NCBI RefSeq assembly: GCF_900115775.1
Contig: NZ_FOXS01000002.1
Location: forward strand, 1,147,129 to 1,211,128
Reading direction: 5' to 3'
From: Hymenobacter arizonensis
GTDB taxonomy: Bacteria > Bacteroidota > Bacteroidia > Cytophagales > Hymenobacteraceae
Length of the DNA stretch: 64,000 nt
The position numbers and the translations under genes are program-made. The notes beneath the pieces are model-generated. The model was given only the letters and a program-made list of their open reading frames with translations, did no database searches and had not been told where the DNA came from. Shown piece after piece: positions 50,976-59,704 of the stretch (position 1 is the first letter of the stretch; each line of letters begins with the position of its first letter).

Positions 50976-52874
50976 ATGAAATCGTTTCATTCTTTTGGCC
51001 GGTTTTTGCTGGCTACAGTGGCGCTTGCCGGCACCGCCGGGCTGGTGTCCTCCTGCAAAGACTATCTTGAAGTAGAGCCCATTGCGCTGAACACCACGGA
51101 ATACACGTTCAGCAACGTGAGCGGTGCCACCGCGGCCATCATCGGCGCCTACGACCCACTGTCGGGCGACTACGGCTACGGCCAGCGCGTTAGCCTGTAC
51201 TTCCCCCTGGATTCCGACGAGCTGATTGGCTCGATAGGTGCGCCTTCTGACGCCCGCCGCCAGATTGCCCGCTACGCCGTGCAGCCCAACAACGACGACG
51301 TGACCCGGTCCTGGAACCAACTGTACCAGGGCGTGGAGCGCGCCAACATCTGCATCGACCAGATTCCAAAGATGGCGCTGTACACGAGCGGCAGCGCCGC
51401 CGACGTAGCGGCCCTGCGCCGCCTGCACGGCGAAGCCCTTACCCTGCGTGCTCAGTACCTATTTGAACTGGTGCGCAACTGGGGCAACGTGCCGGTGCAA
51501 TTCACCCCAGCCGTCTCGGGTCAGAATTTCAACCTGCCCAACTCCGACAGCAATGGTACCCTGGAGCGCCTCGTGGCCGACTTGCTGCTGGCCTCCGACC
51601 TGTTGCCCTGGCGTTCGCAGGCCGGTGCGTTCAACGAGCGCATCACCAAGGGGGCCGCTAAAGCCCTCCGGGCTCGCATTGCCCTGTACCGCGGCGGCTT
51701 CTCACTGCAAGGAAACCAGATGACGCGCCCCAGCGACTACCTGAGCTTCTACCGCATTGCCCGCCAGGAGTGCGCCGACCTGATGACCACCAGCGCCCGC
51801 CAGGAGCACAACCTAAACCCTAGCTTCCTGGAAACTTTCAAAAGCATGAACGAGCTGCGCCCCGAGGCAGCCAACGAGCTCATTTTCCAGGTGGGCCACG
51901 CCACCGCCACGGGAGCTTCGGGCAGCAAGCTGGGCTACTACAACGGCCCGCGCCTGCAAAACCCCTCCAGTGTTTACGGCTCTTCGCAAGGCGGCGTCAC
52001 CATCGTGCCCACGTACTTCTATGCTTTCGACTCGACCGACCTGCGCCGCGACGTGACCATTGCCTCCTACGGTATGGCTGCTACCGGCACCGTGCAGATT
52101 GGCGTGGCCCTGACGGCCGCGGCGGATGGCAAGTGGCGCCGCGACTGGCACATCCCGCCCGTGACGGGCTCGGTGAACTACCTGGACTACAACTGGCCCA
52201 TCATCCGCTACGCCGACGTTCTGCTGATGTTTGCCGAAACCGAGAACGAAATCGACGGTCCCACCCAAGCGGCACAAAACGCGCTGTTGGACGTGCGCAG
52301 TCGTGGTTTCGGTGGCAACCGTGCCTTGGCTACCTCTACGCTGACGCGGGGAGGGTTCAGCCTGGGTTCGAAAGCGAGCTTCTTCACCGCTTTGGTAAAC
52401 GAGCGCTACCTGGAGTTCGGGGGCGAAGGCATTCGCAAGTATGACCTGATGCGCTGGAACCTGTTCGAAGCCAAAATGAACGAGACGAAGGCCAACATCG
52501 AGAAGCTGGCCCTGGGCCAGGCACCCTACAACAACGTGCCGCTGTACCAGTACTACCGCATCCCGACGGCTCCCTCGCTGGCCGTGCAGCCCGTGCAGTG
52601 GACCCGCTCGTTCTACAGGCCCTCGCCCACGCCCAACGCAGCGCCCACGGGCACCGCTCGGGTCGACTGGCGCCAGGCCATCACCGCGGCGTACGTCACC
52701 AACACCAAGCCGTCCGGTACGACCTACACCCTGTCAGGTACCACGGCTCCGCTGACGAGCATTGGCTCGGGGTTGGCCGCGCAGTACTTGCCCGGCCGCG
52801 GCAAGGAATTGCTGCCCATTCCGCAGGCTACCATCAACGCTGACCCCGCCCTGAAGCAAAACTTCGGCTACTAA
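50976..52874 (+). CDS. susD: SusD/RagB-family outer membrane nutrient-binding lipoprotein
   Basis: The protein has 632 residues. The leader ends in the lipobox VSSC (LVSSCKDYLEVEPIALNTTE), so it is lipid-anchored at the cell surface. The SusD helical-repeat fold is indicated by WNQLYQGVERANICIDQIPK, RRLHGEALTLRAQYLFELVR, NWGNVPVQFTP and the C-terminal KYDLMRWNLFEAKMNE and YLPGRGKELLPIPQATINAD segments. It caps the SusC barrel and captures polygalacturonate oligomers; the ligand is inferred from context. It starts 28 bases after susC, and kdgF follows after 33 bases. Confidence 0.96.
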   Translation: MKSFHSFGRFLLATVALAGTAGLVSSCKDYLEVEPIALNTTEYTFSNVSGATAAIIGAYDPLSGDYGYGQRVSLYFPLDSDELIGSIGAPSDARRQIARYAVQPNNDDVTRSWNQLYQGVERANICIDQIPKMALYTSGSAADVAALRRLHGEALTLRAQYLFELVRNWGNVPVQFTPAVSGQNFNLPNSDSNGTLERLVADLLLASDLLPWRSQAGAFNERITKGAAKALRARIALYRGGFSLQGNQMTRPSDYLSFYRIARQECADLMTTSARQEHNLNPSFLETFKSMNELRPEAANELIFQVGHATATGASGSKLGYYNGPRLQNPSSVYGSSQGGVTIVPTYFYAFDSTDLRRDVTIASYGMAATGTVQIGVALTAAADGKWRRDWHIPPVTGSVNYLDYNWPIIRYADVLLMFAETENEIDGPTQAAQNALLDVRSRGFGGNRALATSTLTRGGFSLGSKASFFTALVNERYLEFGGEGIRKYDLMRWNLFEAKMNETKANIEKLALGQAPYNNVPLYQYYRIPTAPSLAVQPVQWTRSFYRPSPTPNAAPTGTARVDWRQAITAAYVTNTKPSGTTYTLSGTTAPLTSIGSGLAAQYLPGRGKELLPIPQATINADPALKQNFGY

Positions 52875-52907
52875 GCCGCCCCGCTGTCAACGCTGCTTTC
52901 CAACTCC

Positions 52908-53258
52908 ATGGCAAACACTCTGAATGGTACTCCTCCGGTGTTCGGCCGGGCCGACGCCCGGTCCTGGGAAACGGTAGCTAATGGGGTGCGCCGCCAGATA
53001 CTGACCTACGATGCCAACACCATGCTGGTGAAAGTAGACTTCGACCAGGGTGGCATTGGCAGCCGACACCAGCACGTGCACACGCAGCTGAGCTATGTGG
53101 AAAGCGGCGTGTTTGCGGTGACCGTGGGCGACGAGCGGCAAGTGCTGCGTGCCGGCGACTGCTTCTACGCCGCCTCTAACGAGTGGCATGGCGTGGAGTG
53201 CCTCGAAGCCGGCGTGTTGCTCGACGTGTTCAACCCTGCCCGCACCGATTTTTTGTAG
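52908..53258 (+). CDS. kdgF: KdgF-like cupin, uronate linearisation
   Basis: This 116-residue single-domain cupin has metal ligands HQHVHTQ and EWHGVECLEAGVLLD. KdgF-type proteins convert the cyclic unsaturated uronate released by lyases into the linear keto acid DK-I, the KduI substrate. The segment GVRRQILTYDANTMLVKVDF is typical of this subfamily. It sits between susD and the PL10 gene, and with kduI and kduD it completes the unsaturated-uronate branch. The stop is followed by only 37 bases before the PL10 gene. Confidence 0.88.
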   Translation: MANTLNGTPPVFGRADARSWETVANGVRRQILTYDANTMLVKVDFDQGGIGSRHQHVHTQLSYVESGVFAVTVGDERQVLRAGDCFYAASNEWHGVECLEAGVLLDVFNPARTDFL

Positions 53259-53295
53259 TCAATACCAACCGGGCCCGGCCCAACTATACCAACGC

Positions 53296-54420
53296 ATGAT
53301 AACGCTGCAACTACTGTTCCTGTTGGCGGGAATGAGCAAGGTGGGACTTGAAACGCCCCTGACTCAGCAGGTGACGGTGGCCGCGGGTGGTTCGGAAAGT
53401 TTCCGAACCGCCCAAAAGCCGCAGCAAGCAGCGGCGGTGGACACCACCGCCGAGAAGATGCTGGTGTTTCAGCGGGCCATCGGTGGCTGGCCCAAGGCCG
53501 TAGGCACCGCCAAGGTCGACTACACCCGTCCGCTGGGCACCGTGGAGCGCGCCAGCACCCTGGACGACAAAAACCGCAATGACGCCACGATTGACAACAA
53601 CGCCACCACGCGGGAAATCACCTACCTGGCCGCGGCATACCAAAAAACCAACAACCCTGCCTACCGCCAGGCCGCTGAAAACGGCGTGCGCTACCTGCTG
53701 AAAATGCAGTACGCCAATGGCGGCTTCCCGCAGTTCTTTCCCGACTTCAGCAACTACCGTCACCAGATTACCTACAACGACAACGCCATGGTGCGCGTGC
53801 TGCAGACGTTGCGGAGCGTGGCTACCCGAAGCAAGCAGTTTGCCGTGCTCGACGCCTCTTTGGCGCCCCGGGCCCAGGCAGCTGTTGACCTGGGGGTGGA
53901 GTGCATCCTGAAAACCCAGTACGTGCGCAACGGCCGCCCCACAGCCTGGTGCGCCCAGCACGACGAAAACACCCTGCAGCCGGCCAAAGCCCGCGCCTTC
54001 GAGCTCGCCTCGCTCAGCGGCGACGAATCGGTGGACATTGTTCGGTTCCTGATGGGCATCGAGAAGCCCTCCGACGCCGTGAAGAAGTCGATTGAAAGCG
54101 CCATCAGCTGGTTCGAAAAAGTGAAGCTAACCGGCTATGCCACCAAGGATGTCACAGCCCCTGGCAGCAAGAAAGTGCTCGACCGCCTTATCGTGTCCGA
54201 GCCCGGCTCCACCATCTGGGCACGTTTCTACGAGCTCGAAACCGACCGCCCCATCTATGTGGGCCGCGACAGCAAGGTGCGCTACCAACTCTCAGAGATT
54301 GAAAACGAGCGCCGCGCCGGCTACCTCTACGCCGGCACCTGGCCGGCCAAGCTGCTGGCCGTGGAGTACCCCGCCTGGCAAAAACGCGTGAACAGCACCA
54401 ACGGCGAAGCAAAAAAATAA
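53296..54420 (+). CDS. Pectate lyase, PL10 family
   Basis: The protein has 374 residues from the ATG at 53296 (MITLQLLFLLAGMSKVGLET, a weak signal peptide). An upstream extension to 53149 has no meaningful sequence. PL10 (alpha/alpha)6 features are LVFQRAIGGWPKAVGTAKVD, NNATTREITYLAAAYQKTNN, YANGGFPQFFPDFSNYRHQI and TIWARFYELETDRPIYVGRD. It lacks a type IX tail, in contrast to the PL1 lyase at 29747, so it is probably periplasmic and acts on oligomers that enter via SusC/SusD. A 21-bp perfect palindrome lies within its first 40 codons. Confidence 0.9.
   Translation: MITLQLLFLLAGMSKVGLETPLTQQVTVAAGGSESFRTAQKPQQAAAVDTTAEKMLVFQRAIGGWPKAVGTAKVDYTRPLGTVERASTLDDKNRNDATIDNNATTREITYLAAAYQKTNNPAYRQAAENGVRYLLKMQYANGGFPQFFPDFSNYRHQITYNDNAMVRVLQTLRSVATRSKQFAVLDASLAPRAQAAVDLGVECILKTQYVRNGRPTAWCAQHDENTLQPAKARAFELASLSGDESVDIVRFLMGIEKPSDAVKKSIESAISWFEKVKLTGYATKDVTAPGSKKVLDRLIVSEPGSTIWARFYELETDRPIYVGRDSKVRYQLSEIENERRAGYLYAGTWPAKLLAVEYPAWQKRVNSTNGEAKK
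53389..53409. other. 21-bp perfect palindrome inside the PL10 coding region
   Basis: The sequence from 53389 to 53409 (TTCGGAAAGTTTCCGAA in the centre) is a perfect inverted repeat with a one-base centre. It resembles the site-c palindrome TCGGAAACGTTTCCGA but is one base shorter. It could be an intragenic operator or a coding coincidence. Confidence 0.5.
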
Positions 54421-54440
54421 TCAGGCTATATATCCTGCCC

Positions 54441-55976
54441 ATGACTACCCTAACCCAAAAGCTCGCCCTGGCGGCCCCCGCTACTGCCACCGCCCTGGCC
54501 TGGCCCACGGCCGAGATGCTTGCGCTGCCCGAGAAGGTGCTCCAGTTTGGCACCGGCGTGCTGCTGCGCGGCCTGCCCGATTTCATGATTGACGAGGCCA
54601 ACCGCCAGGGCGTGTTCAACGGCCGCATTGTGGTGGTGAAAAGCACCGATGGCGGCGACGCCACCGCATTCGACCGTCAGGATGGCCTGTACACGGTGAG
54701 TATCCGCGGCGTCGACGACGGCCAGCCGGTGGAGGAAAACGTGGTGTGCGCCAGCATCAGCCGGGTTTTATCTGCCAAAAGCCAGTGGGCCGAGGTGCTG
54801 AGCTTTGCCGCCAGCCCCGACCTGCAGGTAGTCATTTCCAACACCACGGAGGTCGGCATTCAACTCGTAAACGAGGACATTCATCTCACGCCCCCACAGT
54901 CGTTTCCCGGCAAGCTGCTGGCCGTGCTCTACCAGCGCTTCCAGGCTTTCAAAGGCGACGTGAGCCGCGGGCTGGTGATTGTGCCCACCGAGCTGATTCC
55001 TGACAACGGCCGCAAGCTCGAAGCCATTGTGCTGGAGCTGGCCCATCGCAACGACCTGGGCAGCGAGTTCATCGACTGGCTCGAAGTAGCTAACCACTTC
55101 TGCAATACGCTGGTCGACCGCATCGTGCCTGGCCGCCCCGACGCTGCCACCTACGAGCAGCTGCAAGCCGACCTGGGCTACCAGGACGAGCTGCTGACCG
55201 TGGCCGAAGCCTACTCGCTTTGGGCCATCGAAGGCGGTGAGCAGGTGCGCAACATCCTGTCGTTTCACTCGGTGGCGCGGGGCGTGGTCGTCCGGCCCGA
55301 CATCACCATGTTCCGCGAGCTGAAGCTGCGCCTGCTCAACGGCACGCACACCCTCAGCTACGCCCTGGCCCACCTGATGGGCTGCACCACGGTGCGCGAA
55401 GCCATGGACGACGAGAACCTGACCCGTTTCATCCACAACCTGATGCTGGCCGACCTGCTGCCCGGCATCCCGTACGCGGTGGATGAAAAAGTGGGCCAGC
55501 GCTTCGGCATGCAGGTACTCGACCGCTTCCGCAACCCCTACCTGGAGCACCGCTGGCTGGCCATCGCCATGCAGGGCACCATGAAGATGCAGATGCGCAA
55601 TGTGCCCACGCTGTTGCACTACTACAAGCAACACCAGGCCGTGCCGCACTACATGGCGCTGGGCTTCGCGGCCTACCTGCTCTTTATGCGCAACACGGCC
55701 TCGGCGCCGGGGGTAGGACAGGGCGAAGCCAACGGCCAGACCTATGCCATCCAGGACGACCGCGCCGGCTACTTTGCCGACCTCTGGGCTCGCCTCTCGC
55801 CCGAGGAGCTAACCGCCGCCGCGTTGCGCAACACCGCCCTCTGGGGCCAGGACCTAACCCGCCTGCCCGGCTTCACCAATTGGGTGAGCCAGTACCTGAA
55901 CCAGCTACTGGAGGAAGGCGCGCCCTCGACATTAGCAGCGTTTTTCACCAAGAAAACGGCTGTTGTTAATTCTTAA
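54441..55976 (+). CDS. uxaB: Tagaturonate reductase (altronate oxidoreductase)
   Basis: The protein has 511 residues of the mannitol dehydrogenase family. It reduces D-tagaturonate to D-altronate with NADH. The nucleotide-binding start VLQFGTGVLLRGLPDFMIDE is typical of UxaB, as are VDRIVPGRP and LLNGTHTLSYALAHLMGCTT. It lies 20 bases after the PL10 gene, so it is probably the last gene of the kduI-susC-susD-kdgF-PL10-uxaB transcript; the family-2 palindrome follows right after the stop. The family also holds fructuronate and mannitol reductases, but the galacturonate context and uxaA/uxaC neighbours favour tagaturonate. Confidence 0.93.
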   Translation: MTTLTQKLALAAPATATALAWPTAEMLALPEKVLQFGTGVLLRGLPDFMIDEANRQGVFNGRIVVVKSTDGGDATAFDRQDGLYTVSIRGVDDGQPVEENVVCASISRVLSAKSQWAEVLSFAASPDLQVVISNTTEVGIQLVNEDIHLTPPQSFPGKLLAVLYQRFQAFKGDVSRGLVIVPTELIPDNGRKLEAIVLELAHRNDLGSEFIDWLEVANHFCNTLVDRIVPGRPDAATYEQLQADLGYQDELLTVAEAYSLWAIEGGEQVRNILSFHSVARGVVVRPDITMFRELKLRLLNGTHTLSYALAHLMGCTTVREAMDDENLTRFIHNLMLADLLPGIPYAVDEKVGQRFGMQVLDRFRNPYLEHRWLAIAMQGTMKMQMRNVPTLLHYYKQHQAVPHYMALGFAAYLLFMRNTASAPGVGQGEANGQTYAIQDDRAGYFADLWARLSPEELTAAALRNTALWGQDLTRLPGFTNWVSQYLNQLLEEGAPSTLAAFFTKKTAVVNS

Positions 55977-55983
55977 AAATGCC

Positions 55984-56083
55984 TGTCATCCTGAGCTTGC
56001 GAAGGACCCTATCACGTTTGCATCAAATGAATTCGGGCAAACAATCCAGATGTGATAAGGTCCTTCGCAAGCTCAGGATGACA
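55984..56083. repeat. Palindromic intergenic repeat, family 2 (R8)
   Basis: Arms TGTCATCCTGAGCTTGCGAA...GGACCCTATCAC and the mirror GTGATAAGGTCCTTCGCAAG...GATGACA. It separates uxaB from uxaA and carries the CTTGCG variant in both arms. Confidence 0.92.
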
Positions 56084-56130
56084 AAGCAGGACACAACCCC
56101 CAACTTCTCCTTACCAACTATCACATCTCC

Positions 56131-57783
56131 GTGAAGCATCAAGTAGCCCGTATTCACCCCGCTGATAATGTGCTCGTCGCCCTCGCCGACCTGCCCATTG
56201 GCACCGAAGTGCCGTGGGAAAATGGGTTCGTGACCACCAGCGAAGCCATTCCGGCCAAGCACAAGCTCGCGCCCTTGGGCCTGAGCCCCGGCCAGTCCGT
56301 GACCATGTACGGCGTGCTAGTGGGCACCGCCCGCGAGGAAATCCGCCCCGGCGGCCGCCTCACCACGGCCAACATCAAGCACGCCACCAACACCTACGAC
56401 GAGAACGCCCAGCAGCGCCCTGCCTGGACGGCCCCCGACGTAAGCGCTTGGCAAGACCGCACCTTTCTGGGCTTCCACCGCGCCGACGGCCGCGTGGGCA
56501 CCGCCAACTACTGGCTGGTTATCCCGCTGGTGTTCTGCGAAAACCGCAACATCCAGGTACTGCAGGAAGCTCTCATAACCGACCTCGGCTACGGCCGCCG
56601 CAAGAGCTACCAGCCCGAAACCCGCAAGCTGCTGAGTTTGCTGCAGGCCGGCAAGTCGGTAGAGGAAATCCTGAGTGCCGACCTGGAAACCGCGCAGGAT
56701 GCGGCCCGCAGCACGCGCCCTTTCCCCAACGTGGACGGCATCCGTTTCCTGGCCCACGAAGGCGGCTGCGGCGGCATCCGTCAGGATGCCCAGACGCTGT
56801 GCGGCCTGCTGGCCGGCTACATCACGCACCCCAACGTGGCCGGGGCCACTGTGCTCAGCCTGGGCTGCCAGAATGCGCAGGCCAGCATGCTGCAGGACGA
56901 AATCAACAAGCGCGACCCCAACTTCAGCAAGCCGCTCTACATCCTCGACCAGCAGAAGCTGGGCACCGAGGAAACCCTCATCAGCACGGCCCTGCGCCAG
57001 ACTTTCGCGGGCCTGATGCTGGCCAACCAGGCGCGCCGCGAGCCCGCCCCGCTGTCCAAGCTGAACATTGGCCTGGAATGCGGCGGCTCCGACGGCTTCT
57101 CCGGCATCTCGGCCAACCCAGCCCTTGGGCACGTTTCCGATATGGTGGTGGCGCTGGGCGGCTCGGTTATTCTGGCCGAATTCCCGGAGCTGTGCGGCGT
57201 AGAGCAGGAGTTGGTTGACCGCAGCGTGGACCAACCCACGGCCGAGCGTTTCAGCAGCCTCATGAAGGCTTATGGCGACAGCGCCATTGCCGTGGGTTCG
57301 GGCTTCGATATGAACCCTTCGCCGGGCAACATTCGTGACGGTCTGATTACCGATGCCATGAAGTCGGCAGGAGCGGCCCGCAAGGGTGGTTCATCGCCCG
57401 TAGTAGCAGTGCTCGACTACCCTGAGTTGGTGACCAAGCCCGGCCTGAACCTACTGTGCACGCCCGGCAACGACGTGGAATCCACGACCGCCGAAGTAGG
57501 CTCGGGCGCCAATGTCGTGCTCTTCACCACCGGCCTGGGTACACCCACTGGCAACCCCATTGCTCCGGTTATCAAAGTGGCCAGCAACACGGCCCTGGCT
57601 AAGCGCATGCCCGATATCATTGATGTAAACACCGGAACCGTAATCGACGGCGAGGAAACCATTGAACAAGCCGGCGAGCGGATTCTCGACTACGTCATCC
57701 GCGTAGCCAGCGGCGAGGAAGTAGCCGCCGTGCGCCACGACCAGGCCGATTTCATTCCGTGGAAGCGCGGGGTGAGTTTGTAA
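56131..57783 (+). CDS. uxaA: Altronate dehydratase
   Basis: The protein has 550 residues from the GTG at 56131; no in-frame ATG lies nearby and the first residues (MKHQVARIHPADNVLVALAD) fit the SAF-type N-terminus. The C-terminal domain contains FLAHEGGCGGIRQDAQTLCG, GLECGGSDGFSGISANPALG and TTAEVGSGANVVLFTTGLGT. UxaA dehydrates D-altronate to 2-keto-3-deoxygluconate using iron. The upstream and downstream neighbours are uxaB and uxaC, each across a family-2 palindrome, so the galacturonate branch is complete. Confidence 0.96.
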   Translation: MKHQVARIHPADNVLVALADLPIGTEVPWENGFVTTSEAIPAKHKLAPLGLSPGQSVTMYGVLVGTAREEIRPGGRLTTANIKHATNTYDENAQQRPAWTAPDVSAWQDRTFLGFHRADGRVGTANYWLVIPLVFCENRNIQVLQEALITDLGYGRRKSYQPETRKLLSLLQAGKSVEEILSADLETAQDAARSTRPFPNVDGIRFLAHEGGCGGIRQDAQTLCGLLAGYITHPNVAGATVLSLGCQNAQASMLQDEINKRDPNFSKPLYILDQQKLGTEETLISTALRQTFAGLMLANQARREPAPLSKLNIGLECGGSDGFSGISANPALGHVSDMVVALGGSVILAEFPELCGVEQELVDRSVDQPTAERFSSLMKAYGDSAIAVGSGFDMNPSPGNIRDGLITDAMKSAGAARKGGSSPVVAVLDYPELVTKPGLNLLCTPGNDVESTTAEVGSGANVVLFTTGLGTPTGNPIAPVIKVASNTALAKRMPDIIDVNTGTVIDGEETIEQAGERILDYVIRVASGEEVAAVRHDQADFIPWKRGVSL

Positions 57784-57810
57784 GGGGCGAAGGAGGCGTT
57801 TGAAAACGCC

Positions 57811-57926
57811 TGTCATCCTGAGCGCAGCGAAGGACCTTATCACGGTTGAACGAGTTGCTTCAACGTGTACTCACCTATTGATGCTCTGCCAATGTGATAA
57901 GGTCCTTCGCTCCGCTCAGGATGACA
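57811..57926. repeat. Palindromic intergenic repeat, family 2 (R9)
   Basis: Arms TGTCATCCTGAGCGCAGCGA...AGGACCTTATCAC and the mirror GTGATAAGGTCCTTCGCTCC...CTCAGGATGACA, with a loop of about 50 bases. The right arm has CTCCG where the left has CGCAG, a local mismatch. Confidence 0.92.
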
Positions 57927-57991
57927 ACCGAGCTGACAGGCAACTCAATCGTCCCTGCACCTGCCGCAACCGTTTCCGCTCAGCTATCACA

Positions 57992-58009
57992 ATCGTTTAC
58001 GTAAATAAA
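57992..58009. promoter_or_regulatory. LacI-type operator half-conserved upstream of uxaC (site f)
   Basis: ATCGTTTACGTAAATAAA: the left half ATCGTT and central ACGT match sites a and d, whereas the right half is degraded (AATAAA for AACGAT). The core TTTACGTAAA is a perfect palindrome. It ends 110 bases before the uxaC ATG. Confidence 0.5.
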
Positions 58010-58057
58010 ACCTGTTCAACACGCTTTTCTGATAACGTTGCGGTCTGATTCTGCTGC

Positions 58058-58065
58058 TACCTTCG
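58058..58065 (+). promoter_or_regulatory. Candidate -7 box (TACCTTCG) of uxaC
   Basis: TACCTTCG, the same octamer as before uvrA, lies 54 bases before the start codon and 48 bases after site f. A TTG occurs at 58038, 17 bases upstream of the octamer. Confidence 0.4.
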
Positions 58066-58119
58066 GCAACACACCGCTTCTTATTCTATCCGATTTTCGC
58101 CTCGTCATCCGCGTTACTT

Positions 58120-59556
58120 ATGAAGCCATTTCTCAACGACGACTTCCTGCTGCAAACCGCTACGGCCAGCACGCTCTACCACGAGTTTGCGAAGCAGATG
58201 CCCATTATCGACTATCATAATCACCTGCTGCCCGACCAGATTGCTGAGGACAAGCAGTTCGAGAACATCACCCAAATCTGGCTCTACGGCGACCACTACA
58301 AGTGGCGCGCCATGCGCGCCAACGGCGTGCCCGAGCGCTACATCACCGGCGATGCTTCCGACTGGGAGAAGTTTGAGAAATGGGCCGAAACCGTGCCCTA
58401 CACCCTGCGCAACCCCCTCTACCACTGGACGCACCTGGAGCTGCAGCGCTACTTCGGCATCACGGAACTGCTGAACAAGGACAGCGCCCGCCGCATCTAC
58501 GACGAGTGCAGCGCCAAGCTGCAAACCCCCGAGTTTTCGGTGCAGGGCCTGCTGCGCAAGATGAACGTGGAAACCCTCTGCACCACCGACGACCCCGCCG
58601 ATTCGCTGGAGCACCACCAGGCCATTGCGGCTTCGGGCTGCGAAGTGCGCGTGCTGCCCACCTTCCGCGCCGACAAGGCCATGGCCGTAGACGATGCCGC
58701 CAGCTACAACGCCTACCTCGACCGCCTGGGCCCAGTGGCGGTAGTGGACATCCGCACCTTTGCCGACCTGGAAACGGCCTTGCGCCGCCGCCACGACTTC
58801 TTCGCCAGCCTGGGCTGCCGCTTGTCGGACCACGGCCTAGAGCAGATTTACGCTGCCGACTACACAGCCGCGGAAATCGATGCCATTTTCACGAAAATCC
58901 GCGGCGGCAGCGAGCTGACCCACGCCGAGAATCTGCAGTTCAAATCGGCCATGCTGGTGCTGCTGGCCGAGATGGATTGGGAGAAGAGCTGGACCCAGCA
59001 ATACCACATTGGCGCGTTGCGCAACAACAACTCGCGCATGCTTCGCGAGTTGGGCCCCGACACGGGCTGGGATTCCATCGGCGACTTCCCTCAGGGCCGC
59101 GCCCTCTCCACCTTCCTCGACCGGCTCGACAGCCAGGACAAGCTGGCCAAGACCATCATCTACAACCTCAACCCAGCCGACAACGACCTCATCGCCACGA
59201 TGATTGGGAACTTCAACGACGGCTCGGTGGCCGGCAAAATGCAGTTCGGCTCCGGCTGGTGGTTTCTCGACCAGAAGGACGGCATGGAAAAGCAGCTGAA
59301 CTCGCTCTCAAACATGGGCCTGCTGCCGCGTTTCGTGGGCATGCTCACCGATTCGCGCAGCTTCCTCTCGTACCCGCGCCACGAGTATTTCCGCCGCGTG
59401 CTCTGCAACCTGCTCGGCAACGACGTGGAGAACGGTGAACTTCCGGCCGACATGGAATTGCTGGGTCGCACGGTGCAGAATATTTGCTACGGAAACGCCA
59501 AGGAGTACTTTGGCTTCGAGAAAGTGGCTGCAGCGGTGGCTGCAGACGCACAGTAA
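58120..59556 (+). CDS. uxaC: Glucuronate/galacturonate isomerase
   Basis: The protein has 478 residues. UxaC isomerises D-galacturonate to D-tagaturonate (and D-glucuronate to D-fructuronate), the first step of the saturated branch. The family motifs are FAKQMPIIDYHNHLLPDQIA, with HxH near the N-terminus, NVETLCTTDDPADSLEHHQA, and SFLSYPRHEYFRRVLCNLLG near the end. It has its own candidate operator and promoter box upstream. A family-2 palindrome follows the stop. Confidence 0.96.
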   Translation: MKPFLNDDFLLQTATASTLYHEFAKQMPIIDYHNHLLPDQIAEDKQFENITQIWLYGDHYKWRAMRANGVPERYITGDASDWEKFEKWAETVPYTLRNPLYHWTHLELQRYFGITELLNKDSARRIYDECSAKLQTPEFSVQGLLRKMNVETLCTTDDPADSLEHHQAIAASGCEVRVLPTFRADKAMAVDDAASYNAYLDRLGPVAVVDIRTFADLETALRRRHDFFASLGCRLSDHGLEQIYAADYTAAEIDAIFTKIRGGSELTHAENLQFKSAMLVLLAEMDWEKSWTQQYHIGALRNNNSRMLRELGPDTGWDSIGDFPQGRALSTFLDRLDSQDKLAKTIIYNLNPADNDLIATMIGNFNDGSVAGKMQFGSGWWFLDQKDGMEKQLNSLSNMGLLPRFVGMLTDSRSFLSYPRHEYFRRVLCNLLGNDVENGELPADMELLGRTVQNICYGNAKEYFGFEKVAAAVAADAQ

Positions 59557-59566
59557 CCATAATAGT

Positions 59567-59670
59567 CTGTCATCCTGAGCGCAGCGAAGGACCTTATCAA
59601 ATAAGAACGATTAGCAGCATACCTGATTGTCTGTGCGTGATAAGGTCCTTCGCTACGCTCAGGATGACAG
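59567..59670. repeat. Palindromic intergenic repeat, family 2 (R10)
   Basis: Arms CTGTCATCCTGAGCGCAGCG...AAGGACCTTATCA and the mirror TGATAAGGTCCTTCGCTACG...CTCAGGATGACAG. It separates uxaC from kdgK. Confidence 0.93.
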
Positions 59671-59704
59671 ACGAAAACCTTATGATTTCCAACCATTCCA
59701 ATAC

